A stretch of DNA of 47,297 nucleotides, taken from contig JABYQS010000241.1 in assembly GCA_022592435.1 (NCBI GenBank), positions 1 through 47,297 on the forward strand. The letters are read 5' to 3'. The notes beneath the pieces are model-generated. The model worked only from the letters and a program-made list of their open reading frames with translations, was not told where the DNA came from and did no database searches. Position 1 is the stretch's first letter. Every line of letters begins with the position of its first letter. Positions 10,074 to 21,346 of this stretch are shown piece after piece. The stretch comes from Cerioporus squamosus. Lineage: Eukaryota > Basidiomycota > Agaricomycetes > Polyporales > Polyporaceae. Made by a program: the position numbers and the translations under genes.

Positions 10074-11288
10074 CTCTCTGTACAGAGTTACTTGAACAGC
10101 TGGAGTGCTGTCCTCCATGTTGTGCTCTGCTGTGTAGAGCTGCCTGGAGGACTTCGAAGAGCGGAGAGAAGCAGAGGGGCTGGGTACGTGCTCTCCACCC
10201 GCTGGGTTTGTTTACTCGTCCTGGTTTCCGAGACAGGGAGAAGAGGACGGCCGGGGTGGTTAAGTCGAAGGTGAGACAAAGTCGCGCAGAGGACAGAGAA
10301 TGTGTTCGGAAGTCGAGCACAAGCCATGTATTGAGCATAAACTAGGAATACATCGACCACTTCCACGATAGAAAGCGCGTATACCGCCAAGTCTGCGCTC
10401 AGAACTCGCCGTGAGCCTCGTTCGCGCGTCGGAGAAGGTTCCGAGACGCGGGCGCCTATCCCGCACTTGGCGAGTCGCGCATCACCGCCGTCTCTCTGTC
10501 TCCTTCCACCACCACCGTCCTCGCCTCTGACTCGCGCACTCTCGTCCTGGGCTTGTTCTGCGGCTGTACTGGACATTTGTGCGCCTCGGACTCAGCGTCT
10601 TGGCCTTCGGCGACTTGCCTCTGGATTCTGGGCACGCGGACGCGACACGCTGGCAGCGAGGAGGATTGGAGGCCGCCCTGGAGAGCCCGGGAGCGCCTTG
10701 CACGGCTGGGAGGCTCAGCTGGGAGTCGAATGAGCTGCGGAGGTACAGACGAAGGTAAGTGGCTGCTTCTGTGAGAGACTCGGAGTACGTACCTATCCCC
10801 ATCCCCTACGCGCACGCAAGAGCGCACCTTCCGGACGGCGGCGACACGTTCGCGTTGGCAGAAGCGCATTGCTGTCTCACTTGGCGGCGACGCGCTATCA
10901 CGTCCGGGAGATGCGAGTCTCGCCGCTGTCTGCAGCCCGGGACTGAACCTCCGCGGCTGGCGTCGACAGTGGAGACAAGGTAAGCCACATAGCAAGGAGA
11001 ACAGCAGAGGAGACGACGACGGATGAACTCACCTTGCGCATGCAGTCTGTCGACTGAAGTTACCCCGGGACGACGTCTGCCGCACGACACCATGCGGACG
11101 TCTTGACGACCTGGACGCGTACTTCGCGGCAACTGGAAGCCCACTGTTGCTGTGGCGGCCTTCGGCCGCCGCGATGTCGCGGCGCTGACACCAAGGTGAG
11201 TCCAAGTCAGATGTGCGTATGGAGCAGACCGCGGACGCGTGCTGACCTCTCGAAGCACAGATCCCGCCGCGCCATGGCATGTTGACAC

Positions 11289-11310
11289 GTCTCCCGGCCT
11301 GCCGGGAGAC
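11289..11310 (+). repeat. Exonic hairpin, GTCTCCCGGC stem (first module copy, unit B)
   Basis: 10-bp arms GTCTCCCGGC/GCCGGGAGAC with a CT spacer; same as 617-638 in unit A. Confidence 0.75.
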
Positions 11311-11608
11311 ACCTGTGTCTGCCCGGGAGCGCGCGCATAGGACTTGCGACGGTCCCAACCCGGCGTCAGAGCTCTGGAAGTCGGAAAAGAGGCCGGGAGC
11401 GCCTGGTACAGCTGGGAGGCTCCAGAGGCCGAACATGAGCTGAGAGAACAAAGGTAAGTGGCTGCTTTTGTGTGAGGCTCGGAGTACGTGCCTATTCCCC
11501 ACCCCCCACGCGCACTGCCCAAGAGCGCATCTCGTCGCACGGCTGCTGCACGTTCGCTTTGCACCAGCATCTCACCGCCGTCTGCAGCCCGGGAGTCGCG
11601 TCGCGAGG

Positions 11609-12405
11609 ATGCAAGACTTCGGCGGCTGGCGTCGGCGACGGAAACGGAAACGGAGACTGCGAAAACAAGGTGAGTTGTCTGGAAGGTGGAGAACAGCAGA
11701 CAAGACAACGACTGAACTGACCTTGCACACAGTCTATCAACTGCAGTCAAGAGTCCGCTGGAAGACCACCGAGAGGACGTCTGCTGTGGTCTCGGCTCCA
11801 CGCAGACGTCTTTGGCGACTGGGACATCGTACGTCGCGCCGCCGGTACTGTCAGGAAGCCCGCTGTGGTTGCGGGCGGCCTGCGGCCGCCGCGATGGAGC
11901 GGCGCCGACATGAAGGTGAGTCGGAGTCTAGGTGCGTATGGAGGAGAAGCTAGCGGACGCGCGCTGACCTCTTGAAGCAGAGATCCCACCGCGCCATGGC
12001 GCCGCGACACGTCTCCCGGCAGGCCGGGAGACTTCCACGTCTGCCCGGGAGCGCGCGCATGGAGGATGCCGTCGCGTGTCGTTCGCGACGGCGACAGAGG
12101 TCTAGAAGCCGGAAACCAGGTGAGCGAAGGTGTGTATGGTCGAACAGAGGACACGTACCGAGTTTTGCTCACTTTATGATGCAAGATAGCCGGCCAGGGC
12201 ATGTGTGATGTGGCGCGGCGAAGACGGGTCCACACAGAGTGCCCGAGAGGCCTCGCAGCATGCCCGGGAGCGCTGGAAATGGCGTAGCAAAGGCCTCAGG
12301 GCGACGAGCAAGACCTCGGCGCAGTCCGGGAGACGTCGAACGAGACCGCCCGGTGGTCAGCGACAGCGGCGGGGGCGGACCCCGGGAGAGGGCGCGGACC
12401 CGTAG
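11609..12405 (+). CDS. Candidate Arg-rich protein, four exons, unit B (198 aa)
   Basis: Exons 11609-11669, 11733-11915, 11983-12119 and 12190-12405 join in frame across three consensus introns (63, 67 and 70 bp; donors GTGAGT, GTGAGT, GTGAGC; CTGAC branch sites in the first two). The product starts MQDFGGWRRRRKRKRRLRKQ, is very basic and Arg-rich throughout, and has no signal peptide or membrane segment. The N-terminal RRRRKRKRR run could act as a nuclear-localisation or nucleic-acid-binding stretch, but this is only inference. No family was recognised. The start is uncertain: the ATG lies inside an exon preceded by an intron acceptor, so upstream exons may once have belonged to it. Exons 2 and 3 contain the two hairpins. 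A non-coding role for this spliced region is an alternative. Confidence 0.35.
12011..12032 (+). repeat. Exonic hairpin, GTCTCCCGGC stem (second module copy, unit B)
   Basis: Identical 10-bp arms with an AG spacer instead of CT. The flanks of the two module copies have diverged clearly while both arms are intact. Confidence 0.75.
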
Positions 12406-13093
12406 ACGCAAGCCCGGGAGCACCTTCAGCGTGATGCGACGCCGCGCAAGGCCTGGAAACCGAGGTGAGTTCGAGTGCCAGGTGCGTGGGGAGACGCGAA
12501 GATGACTTACGCATATGTGGGCTGACGTTGCTGCAGAACCCGGGCGACGCTCAAGCCCATGGCGCCGGCCAGGAGTTCGCCAATGCGGACGTGCCGTGTG
12601 CATATGCGTCCGGGGCGCAGCCAGGAGGCAAGTGGCGGCGGAAGGCATGGAACCTGGGAGATGCGTTGACTTCGCTAGAGCATGCCCGGGAGCATCAAGC
12701 ACCGGCGACCGCGAGGCAACTCTGCGCCAAGTCTGAAAAAGACCAGTGAGTTCAAGCTTTGCAGGTGCACGAAGCGGGGAATTCGACTTACGAGTGTCCG
12801 CGGACTCGTCCCGTAGACGTTCGCTACTGCTTGGCGGCAGTCCATCGCCCCGGAAGTCCTGTCGGTGATACAGGTAAGCACGAGTACATCCAGACAAGGT
12901 GAGCTTGCGCTTACCTGACGCGTCGCTGACCGCCTCAGCTCGAGGTCAGGGTTGTGGTCTGAAGACCCCGCGCGCGACGGACACAATCACCGTGTTCGAC
13001 TCAACACGGAGTGCCCTCTGTTGAAAGCAAAGCGGAGCTCGCGGTAGTCCATCGCGTCCTGCGACGTGTCTGCCGGCTTTGAAGTCAAGAAGA

Positions 13094-13923
13094 CTATGAG
13101 TCAGTACCGCTGCCACGTCGACGACGTCCATAACGACGCACTGATCTTATATGCCGCACGATCTGGCCGCACAGCGTGCAGAACGAGGGGCGGGGCAGGG
13201 ACGGCAGAACTTGTAGCGAGAGAATGGCGAAGTTCAACACAGGGTGGGACACCTCGGACGTCCTCCCGGGAACAAGCTCGCCGTGGCTTCGGACTCCTAC
13301 AAGACGGTGTGGATGGGGGCTGCCCCGGTCGGGAGGCGAGGGGAGATGCGAAGGAAGGAGGTAGGAGCCGGCCGACATGTTGTCACCGCCGCTCGTGAGC
13401 CTCGCGTCGCTGCGAAGTGACACGTCAATGACGGTTCTGCAGTGAGACGGGCATAGGTACGTACCTCGTCGTCATCCGCCTGTGCGAGGTCGCATAGTAG
13501 AGCATGCTGCTAGAAGCAGCAGCTGAGGTCTTCACAGTCGACACCGTGAGCTGCGACGGATGGAGGAGTGTTGAGACGTCGCGACGACGAGAGGTGCAAA
13601 GATGTACATACCTGCGCCGTAACCGAGACCGCTTCATTGACCCAGTCGTGTGCGAGATCTTGTGTGTCGTGCGAAGAGGGAGCGCGTGCGTGGCGGGTAC
13701 TAGTTGAGCGACACCGACTCGCAGGCGTAGAGTGCACTGGTGAGAGTAAGGGAGGACGATGGGGATGGGGGAAGAGGGAGAGATGCAGTCGCGAAAGGAG
13801 GACGACCCTCCAGTCCCAGATTCCGATCGCGCGTCTCGTCAATGTGAAGGGACGCGGGCAATATCTGCAGTGGTTAGCGAGCTTGTCACCGCGTTCTCGG
13901 CGGCCTTGTTTCTCCGTCGGCAC
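13094..13923 (-). CDS. Possible minus-strand three-exon ORF, unit B (237 aa)
   Basis: On the minus strand, exons 13612-13923, 13465-13550 and 13094-13409 join in frame. The introns are 61 bp (GTATGT...CGTCGCAG, with CTCAAC before the acceptor) and 55 bp (GTACGT...TTCGCAG). The first exon starts MPTEKQGRRERGDKL, the middle exon is Ser/Thr-rich (LTVSTVKTSAAASSSMLYYA), and the last is Pro- and Arg-rich. No domain or family was recognised. The start is doubtful: GCTAACCACTGCAG inside the first exon is itself an excellent branch-plus-acceptor, and a different frame from that acceptor (ILPASLHIDETRDRNLG) looks at least as protein-like, possibly preceded by an exon encoding FEVEEILKRQELE. The exon structure is therefore provisional. 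Confidence 0.25.
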
Positions 13924-16203
13924 AGCCGATAGCTCTCGACCCCAGCTGTACGTGCGTCAAACCGCGATTACCTCCAGTTCTTGTCTCTTCAGTATTTCCT
14001 CAACTTCAAACTTGGGCAGTTATGTTAGTTTTCCGAACCATACTCTGAGGGCTTGGTATACTGACATAGTTGCAGTCATCAAAACAGCTTGACTATCGAT
14101 GTCGTCTGTTCGTCGCTGCCGGAATTATGAGTGGCAGTCCAGGCCTCCCGCGTACAGCGCTCCGGCCATATTATTTGTGTTTCATGTCAGATCGTCCACT
14201 TGTCGATCGTCCACTTGTCGATCGTCTACTCCAGCATGCTCGTCGCTATTGCGCCCTCCTGGATGGCTCGGCATACTGACATAGTTGCGGTGATCACAGT
14301 AGCTTGAGTGGCAATGTCCTCCGTTTGTCGCGGTGGTCGGAAGTATGAGCGGCGGTACAAACCTCTCGCAAAGCATGCTCTGGCCATATTCTTCGCGTTT
14401 CAAGTGAGAATATCGTCCGCTTGTCGGTCTTCTCTCCCGGGCCCCGGCATGCCACTGCACTCTCCCGGGAGTAGCATCGAGATCTGTTCTGCGACCCGAG
14501 CTCATTGTTCCCGAACTGAAGAGAGGTTTCTGCACGTCCAGCACTCGCAAATTCAGCACACCGAGTACGCTCGATCCCGATTCCCTGCCATCGCAGAACG
14601 AAGCAGGATCCACGCTACGGACATCTCCATGTATACCCGGCATACGGAGACATGGCTCCCGGTCTCCAGTTCCGAGTCCCGCACCTTCCTTATTCCCTTG
14701 TCCCTGGCACTGCGTCGGATCGCCCGAGCATAGCTTACGCTTCCGGCCATACTTACGCGAAGAAGTTTTACCCAGTCTTCTGGGCTCCTGGTGGCAAGGC
14801 TGGAGCTTTCCAATGCCGCGGTGGGTGTCTGCACGCAGGACAAGGGCATTCTCCCTGCTTCAATAGAGCATACCTATGTCGCTTTCAAGCTCCTTCCAAC
14901 TGAAGATGGCAATCTCCAATGCACTCAGTATCGCGCTGAGCATTGAGCAAGTGTGCACGAGCAAAGGAACTACCTCGAGCTTCGAGGCGGCGTGCGCATA
15001 CACCGCTCCCGGGCCTGAATTTGAATTAAAGCCAAGATTGCCCAAGGCTCGTAGTCTAGGCTTGTGAAGTACGTCCATCATGTCATGCATTGGTACCCGC
15101 CGGGTGCTCGTAACCGCTCTCCAGAAGTTCGGACTCAGTGCTAAGCAGACTAGGACCGAAGTCATGGTATCCTCGCTGTCGCTGTCTGCACCTCAGGCCG
15201 GGCATACATCTACTGAATGAATGTGCCTCTCGAGATTAAGAGTCGACAAGATCCAAGGACACGGACTCGGACTCGGACTTGGAGCTGAGCATCTCCGGGT
15301 ACACCGATTCATCTCGCAAGAAACTACGCTTGTGCTGCGATGCGACATGGACGGAGGGCCAGTGCACCGTCTTCTGCCAAGCGAAATTGCACACAGGCTC
15401 GATATGATGTGGACGGAGCAAGAAGCCTGCTTGTCGACTGACCTGTCCACACAACCTACTCCTTCCCATTTCTAGCACGAGCTGATAGCTGGTAGGGTAT
15501 ACGAGCATCGAGTACATGGCTGCGGCTCCTGGACCTGGAGGGAAATCTCGACGCGTACATGGGAGACATAACCCGACACTCGCAGCTTTGTTTCTTCCCG
15601 TGCTTGGCACGCTGTCGCTCGGATCGCCCGAGCAGACATTGCTCGTTTACGCGGAGCTGTCTCAGCCACCTCCCTGGGTCCCGAACGGCAAGACACGGCC
15701 AAGACATATACAGCGGGTCTCACGAGTAAATGAAAATAAGATGTATCCTCGAGACATGACGGCAGCATGACACAGCACTACTGCAACCCTCGAGGCGCAA
15801 CTTGAAGCTGCCAGCTATAAGCACTGGCAGCAGACATGCACGCAGAACGACGCTCGCCAAGTCTCCGGCCCTCTGAGCTCTGCACAAACAGACGATGGGG
15901 CTCAGAATGCTGAGCACAGCCGCACGAAGCAATCATGATGGCGCACACTAGACGGAACTCCCGCATAGCCGCGTAGGACGTGCGCGTAGACGAGACCCAA
16001 GCCTGTGGATACGACGCGTACCACGGCGCATCTCCACTGTTTTCCCGAGCTCTCACCCCAATCCCCAGCGACGCCAAGACACGGTCAGCGGGCGGTGGCC
16101 CCGCTGCCCGCTTCCTATGCATTATGTGAATGCGGATGACTGAGCCGTGCACCGAGCGCCGAGGGCGTGTATGAGCTTCGGACTTGGCGGTGTGGAGGAG
16201 GGG
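13924..16203. other. Unassigned stretch with old internal duplications, unit B
   Basis: Counterpart of 3249-5528 and nearly identical to it, including the 15-bp minisatellite. No gene assigned. Confidence 0.4.
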
Positions 16204-16211
16204 TATAAATA
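16204..16211 (+). promoter_or_regulatory. TATA box, unit B
   Basis: TATAAATA in the same context as 5529-5536. Confidence 0.5.
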
Positions 16212-16281
16212 CCAGGTCGGCGGGCTGGGTGTTCTGTACTCACCTCGTCGTGTGCTCCCGCTGTCCAGTCCGTGTAGTTGA

Positions 16282-16510
16282 CTCCACTCCCCTCTCTCTG
16301 CCTTCGCCCTCTACTGTGTGGCTGCCATCCTCGCCGTCGTTGCCATCGCCGCCCACGCGGGCTTCACGCCAGGCGCGGAGCGTGCATGCAAGAATGGGGA
16401 TGGCGGGTTCTTCAGGACGGTATGTCTTGTGTCCCATCTTGGCATGTGTTCCCCAGTACTCACTTGATGCACAGTACAGCCCGTCCCCTGCGCATTCGGG
16501 ATTGGTATGG
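16282..16510 (+). pseudogene. Secreted-protein-like frame without ATG, unit B
   Basis: First two exons (16282-16419 and 16475-16510) of the frame described at 5607-6069, with the same hydrophobic segment and 55-bp intron. The possible third exon has one T fewer (GAGTTGTC for GAGTTTGTC near 16669) and is out of frame. Confidence 0.3.
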
Positions 16511-16742
16511 GTGAGTCGAGCTTTGTTTGAGGACCGCACACGTGGTGCTCCCAGGCTAGATCGAGCGCACGGTCGAGTCTCCGGCTGTCCGCGGCAGTGC
16601 AGCACTCGTCAGGGTCGATCATCTGTTGCCCGGGTGCCGGCGGGCGTCGTCTAGCAGTCGTGTCTGAGTTGTCTGTGCGGGTTGCTGGGCACTGTCGCAA
16701 GAAGCCCGATGCGTGCGGGCATCGTTGAGGGGAGATTCATAG

Positions 16743-18499
16743 TAACTGTGGACCTCGTTGTGTGTATTAGCATACGAGCACCGTCTGTAATGTGTCAGGA
16801 GAGCATGGAACTGAAAGTCGACATGGTTGCAGTCGTTGCGGGGTGCCGTACCGCGGAGCGAGCAGAGCAGGCGGAGAACAAGAGTTGCACCAGACTGAGC
16901 GACGAAGACGTTTCCACTTAGCGACCGGTGCCGGGAAGCACTCCCGTAGTCGATGAACACCGCGAAACTGCATCTGCATAGCATCCCGATAAGCACGAAG
17001 CTCAGACGACCGCGCGTTCAAGAATGAACGAAGGGAGGACGGAAGCAGAAGCTAAACATGACAGGCGCACCTTGCAGCTCAACCCAGTCCGAGTCCGTCC
17101 ATTCCAAGCGACGTGTCTGGCTTCAGTGGCAGTTGCAAGCTCCGTTCCGTCAGTGCGTTGACCACTTCAACGTCGGCTCGTCTGAGGTGGCTGAAGAGCC
17201 AGATGATGGTCAGCCACACTGCTGCACGGGGGCCCGACGCGGGCAAGTAAGCACTCATCCGAGGACAAACTCCAATCGGAATACGTGGTGGCTCGGTACT
17301 TATCGCCCCTCCATCTGCGACGAAGCAACCACCGACATCGTCGAAGTGACGGCGCACACAGCCTCTGCGGAACGCGCCGCCGGGTTCGGGAAGTAGTGCG
17401 AAGGGCGAAGTTTGAGCTGCACCATCGATGGCGACGTGTTGCGGGGTGGCACGGCGAGCTGAGAAGGTCAGCATGCCCAGACGGATGCATATGGGCGCAC
17501 CTCCATCCCCAAGGCGTGCGTGCGTCTCGTCTGTCAGCGGATATGCAAGCGTTGCGGCCGCGTCTTCGCTCATCGCCCGGCGTTCCTCGTCGCGGCATGC
17601 GCACCCGGAGCTCGTCCGGAGTGCGTGGTCGAGGAGCTCTGCAGACTGCGGGCACTCAGACGTGTGCGTGCGCGTTGGGGACATCCGCTTGCATGGCCCG
17701 AGCAGGGGATCGTCCCCGCGCATGGGTTATGGGCGGCGGAGGCGGTACTCGGGGTGGCACCTAGTCTGCGTCGATCTTCAGCTGCAGTGCGACGGGTTTT
17801 CGGACGGGGGCAGCGTGAACGCGCTCAAGCGGATGCGGGAGTTGTACACGGACCTGAACAGCAACCCACGTGCTCGGAGCGGCGTACGTAGCTAGCAGGA
17901 CGGGCGACGCGAGCATGGCAGAGTTCAGTGCCGGCAGCATCGCGCGACGCGTGAGCGACAATGGTACCGGTGCTGTAGAGGCGCATCATCGCGATATGTA
18001 TTGGAGAACGCGCGTGCGTACTGCCCGACAGGGTGAGGATGCAGAGGGCGCCCTGCTTGAAGTCGAGATGCTGCTGCGTGGCGCGGTCGCTCCAGGGTGC
18101 GGTCACACGGAGAGAGCAGAGAAGGCGGCGAGCGAGGGTCCCTGGAGGCAGAGCTCAGTGCAGCAGACGCGCAGAACGCGAGTGGACACAGACGCAGCGT
18201 GGAGGGCGTCGAGGAGAGGCGGAAAGCTCATGGGCGAGCGCGTGCTGTGCGACTGGGCGAGAGGACGACGACAGAGGCGGAATGAGGCAGCAGAGGGACA
18301 CTGACGTCGATGCGCATACAGGCCGGCGACGTCGGGCTGCAGAACGCGAACGAGGCGCGAGGCGCGAGACGGCGCACCACCGGGCTTGGACGCGGGCCGG
18401 GGCCGGGCGCTGGCTGTCAAAGAGGGGCGGGCTGTGCAGGTCGGTGTGTGCGGCGTGGGCGGGCTCTGCTCTCTCTCTCCCTCCGTGCTCGCTGCTGCG
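16743..18499. other. G-alpha upstream region, unit B (A-type)
   Basis: Nearly identical to 6070-7825. No recognised gene. A pyrimidine-rich tract precedes the G-alpha ATG. Confidence 0.5.
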
Positions 18500-20309
18500 A
18501 TGGCCGCCGTCGCTGCCCGCTCCTTCTGGTCTGCCCCCGACCCCGACGACCCGCTCTCGAAGGCCCTCCAGCCGCCCATCGACGAGACCCCCGAGGAGCG
18601 CGCTGCCCGCCTCCGCGAGCTCGAGGACGCTGCCCGGGTCTCGCGCGAGATCGACGACGAGATTGCGCTCTCCCGCCGCGCGTACGAACGCAGGAAGAAG
18701 GCGATCAAGATACTCCTCCTCGGTGCGTCCCCCTCCTCGAGTCTCTGCCCGCTGCCCGCCGACGTCCCCCAGGCCAGGCCGAGTCCGGCAAGAGCACGAC
18801 CCTCAAGAGTGCGTCCTCGTCCCCTCTCTCCCGTGTCCTGCTCTGCTCACGCCCCGCAGACTTCCAGCTCGCGTTTCTCGCCCCAGCACTTCCACAAGGA
18901 GCGCGCTGCCTGGAAGACCATCATCCAGCTCAACCTCATCAGGTCAGTCCTCGTGCATACACCCGCTTCGCGTCCCCACACCGCCCCGTCACGTCCTGGC
19001 TCTCCTGCACACGGGGGTGTCGTCGCCCTCTGGCACTGGACTCTGCGAGACGGGTCTCCCAGTCCACTCGTGCTCTCCCTGCCTGTAGCTCTTCACGACA
19101 CACGCCCGCCGATCTGTGTCTGCCCATAGTTTCTGTCCTGCTACTTCCTCCACTCTCCCCTGCGTTCACCAGCAGCTAACCGTCCGTCTCCGTTTTCAGA
19201 AACATCAAACGGCTGCTCGAGATCCTGCAGGAAGAATGGGAGTCGTCGCTGCAAACGACGACGCCGTCCTCGATCGCAAAGGGCAAGGGCGTCGCTGGCC
19301 GCACGCCGTCGTCGCCCGGGGTGCGCTTCTCGACGTCCCCGCTGAACGACAACCACCGACGAATTCGCATGCGCCTCTCCGCGCTGCTCCCGATCGAGGC
19401 CGAGCTCATGCGCAAGCTGATGCCCGACGGCGGTGCGGCGGACCGCGACGTGTGCGTGCGCGCGGGCAGCGGGTGGAAGGGCATCCTGACCGCGATCAAC
19501 GCGAACACGAGCACGGTGCTCCCCGAGAAGCCGCCGCTCGTGCTCGTGTCCGCGATGAAGGGCGCGCAGTCCCGGCCGAGTACGGGCGACGCGCGGTTCA
19601 AGGACAACCCGACGGCGGTGCTTGCTGCGTGCCGGGACGACATCGTCACGCTGTGGGAGGACGCGATCGTCCAGGGCGTGCTCAAGAAGCAGAACGCGCG
19701 CATACAGGATATGCCGGGGTTGTGAGTGTCTTGCATCTGCTCTGCCTGTGGTTGTTTGCTGACCACGCACGCAGCTTCTGAACGACGCGGGGCGGATCGC
19801 GGTTATGAACTACGAGCCCACGATGGTGCGTCCACCGTCTATCCGCACTGCGCCTTTTCTCACAGCAGGCTAGACGACATCGTACGCGCACGCGTACGTA
19901 CGCTCGGCGTCGAGGAGCACCACTTCACCATGGAGGGCTGTACGTCCCAGGCCTTCCAGACTCGAGAGCCCATCTCGATGCTCACGCGCTCGCACAGGTG
20001 CGCTCCCGGGAACGGAGTGGTACATCTACGACGTCGGCGGGAGCCGGAGCGTTGTACGTCTCTCCCTGTTACTATGCTGTGCCTGCCCGTGTGCCCGTGT
20101 GCTGATGTCCTCGCTCCCGGCAGCGACAACACTGGATCCCGTTCTTCGACGACGTGCAGGCGATCATCTTCCTCGCGCCGCTCGCGTTCAACCTCGTGCT
20201 CGAGGAGGACCCGAAGGTGAACCGGCTCGAGGACTCGATCGCGCTCTGGCGCCAGGTGTGCGAGAACGCGCTGCTCGCGAAGACGACGCTCATACTGTTC
20301 TTGAACAAG
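18500..20309 (+). pseudogene. Truncated G-alpha subunit gene, unit B (frameshifted)
   Basis: Eight exons: 18500-18722, 18773-18808, 18860-18942, 19200-19721, 19775-19825, 19874-19939, 19998-20053 and 20124-20309. Exons 1 and 2 are in frame and encode an intact P-loop (GQAESGKST). One extra T in exon 3 (GCGTTTCTCG for GCGTTCTCG) and two single-base losses in exon 5 (CTTCTGAAC, CCCACGATG) break the frame. Intron 4 is of the GTGAGT type shared with unit C, and intron 7 has a private variant. The gene ends after LFLNK as in the other units. Confidence 0.85.
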
Positions 20310-21346
20310 GTGCGTGTCTTGTCCGTGTTCGCAGATTGCAGCTCGCTCGTGGCGGCGGCCTCTCCGCTGCTTTGTTGGCCCGGGATGTGTGCGCTCCGTG
20401 TGGCGGTCGGATCATTGTGTCTCGCTCTGGTTGCCATTCACCAGGGCGTGCTCAAGAAGCAAAACGCGTACATAGATGGTGGGAAGTGGTCGCGCGTAGT
20501 ACTCGCATGTGTAGATAGGAAATACATTTGTTCTCGGCATTATCTGGTGTGCAGTTCGGTGGTGTGAGTGTGCGGTCGCGGCGAGCAGGTGCGAAGTTCA
20601 GCGTCCGGCGGGATCTGTGCCCGACGGCAGCCTCGTGCGAGCGCCGTCTGCAAGATCTCCCAGGACGATCGTCTGCCTCAGTCCCCTTCGTACACACCGT
20701 ACACACTCCTTAATACACACTCCTTCATACCGCTCCTTCATACACGCTCTCTGTACAGAGTTACTTGAACAGCTGGAGTGCTGTCCTCCATGTTGTGCTC
20801 TGCTGTGTAGAGCTGCCTGGAGGACTTCGAAGAGCGGAGAGAAGCAGAGGGGCTGGGTACGTGCTCTCCACCGCTGGGTTTGTTTACTCGTCCTGGTTTC
20901 CGAGACAGGAGAAGAGGACGGCCGGGGTGGTTAAGTCGAAGGTGAGACAAAGTCGCGCAGAGGACAGAGAATGTGTTCGGAAGTTCGAGCACAAGCCATG
21001 TATTGAGCATAAACTAGGAATACATCGACCACTTCCACGATAGAAAGCGCGTATACCGCCAAGTCTGCGCTCAGAACTCGCCGTGAGCCTCGTTCGCGCG
21101 TCGGAGAAGGTTCCGAGACGCGGGCGCCTATCCCGCACTTGGCGAGTCGCGCATCACCGCCGTCTCTCTGTCTCCTTCCACCACCACCGTCCTCGCCTCT
21201 GACTCGCGCACTCCTCGTCCTGGGCTTGTTCTGCGGCGCTGTACTGGACATTTGTGCGCCTCGGACTCAGCGTCTTGGCCTTCGGCGACTTGCCTCTGGA
21301 TTCTGGGCACGCGGGACGCGACACGCTGGCAGCGAGGAGGATTGGA
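20310..21346. other. Unit tail, unit B
   Basis: Counterpart of 9634-10670 with several private differences (GATAGGAAATACATTTG for GACAGGAAATATATCTTG, and single-base losses). Contains the exon 4 fragment at 20441-20474. Confidence 0.5.
20441..20474 (+). repeat. Degenerate G-alpha exon 4 fragment, unit B
   Basis: Same 34-bp match to the end of G-alpha exon 4 as at 9765-9798. Confidence 0.7.

Larger units (their letters stand above)
1..10670 (+). repeat. Tandem repeat unit A (10670 bp)
   Basis: First visible copy of the head-to-tail unit. The sequence at position 1 (ggccgccctggagagcccgg) recurs at 10671 and, with minor indels, at 21347, 33294 and 43952. Order inside the unit: exon/intron module block, possible minus-strand ORF, unassigned stretch, TATA box with secreted-like frame, G-alpha upstream region, G-alpha gene, tail. 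The start point is arbitrary because the array continues beyond the window. Small differences from the other units include a 2-bp GC gain near 497 and a 2-bp CT loss near 1345. Confidence 0.98.
9634..10670. other. Unit tail after truncated G-alpha, unit A
   Basis: Begins with a splice-donor-like GTGCGT after the last G-alpha exon, but no exon for the missing GTPase C-terminus follows. It contains a degenerate exon 4 fragment (9765-9798) and a 14-bp minisatellite (10032-10073). A small frame reads LEDFEERREAEGLG (about 10146-10186), followed by a possible 51-bp GTACGT...ACAG intron and a short terminal exon; it is unrecognised and weakly supported. If 9634-9767 were spliced out, the G-alpha frame would continue as GVLKKQNAYIDGG and stay open to about 10095, but without the NKxD aspartate. 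Confidence 0.5.
10671..12938 (+). other. Exon/intron module block, unit B
   Basis: Same block as 1-2264. Here the second module copy keeps its perfect inverted repeat, so the Arg-rich frame at 11609-12405 is open. In the first module copy, exon 2 reads an in-frame TGA near 11187 where the second copy has CGA, and exon 3 reads TAG near 11338 where the second copy has TGG. Confidence 0.7.
10671..21346 (+). repeat. Tandem repeat unit B (10676 bp)
   Basis: Second copy, collinear with unit A over its full length. Positions 1-5.4 kb of the unit are almost invariant between A, B and C. Differences concentrate around the G-alpha gene and the tail; for example intron 4 of G-alpha is of the type shared with unit C, and the tail has several 1-bp losses. 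Confidence 0.98.

Noticed and set aside
9634..10095. Open frame after LFLNK as the genuine G-alpha C-terminus
   Set aside because: It has no aspartate for NKxD, no G5 box and no C-terminal G-alpha helix, and is interrupted in units B and C. It is better described as run-on reading into unrelated tail sequence.
1..10670. A transposon (LTR element, TIR element, Helitron) as the amplified unit
   Set aside because: No terminal repeats flank the unit, no target-site duplications, and no reverse transcriptase, integrase, transposase or Rep/helicase motif could be seen. The inverted repeats found are short internal hairpins.
10806..11801. 331-codon minus-strand frame opposite the module block (also 33429-34424)
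   Set aside because: It lies opposite clear plus-strand introns and exons, has Ser/Arg/Pro-rich composition expected of an antisense frame in GC-rich DNA, and shows no recognisable motif.
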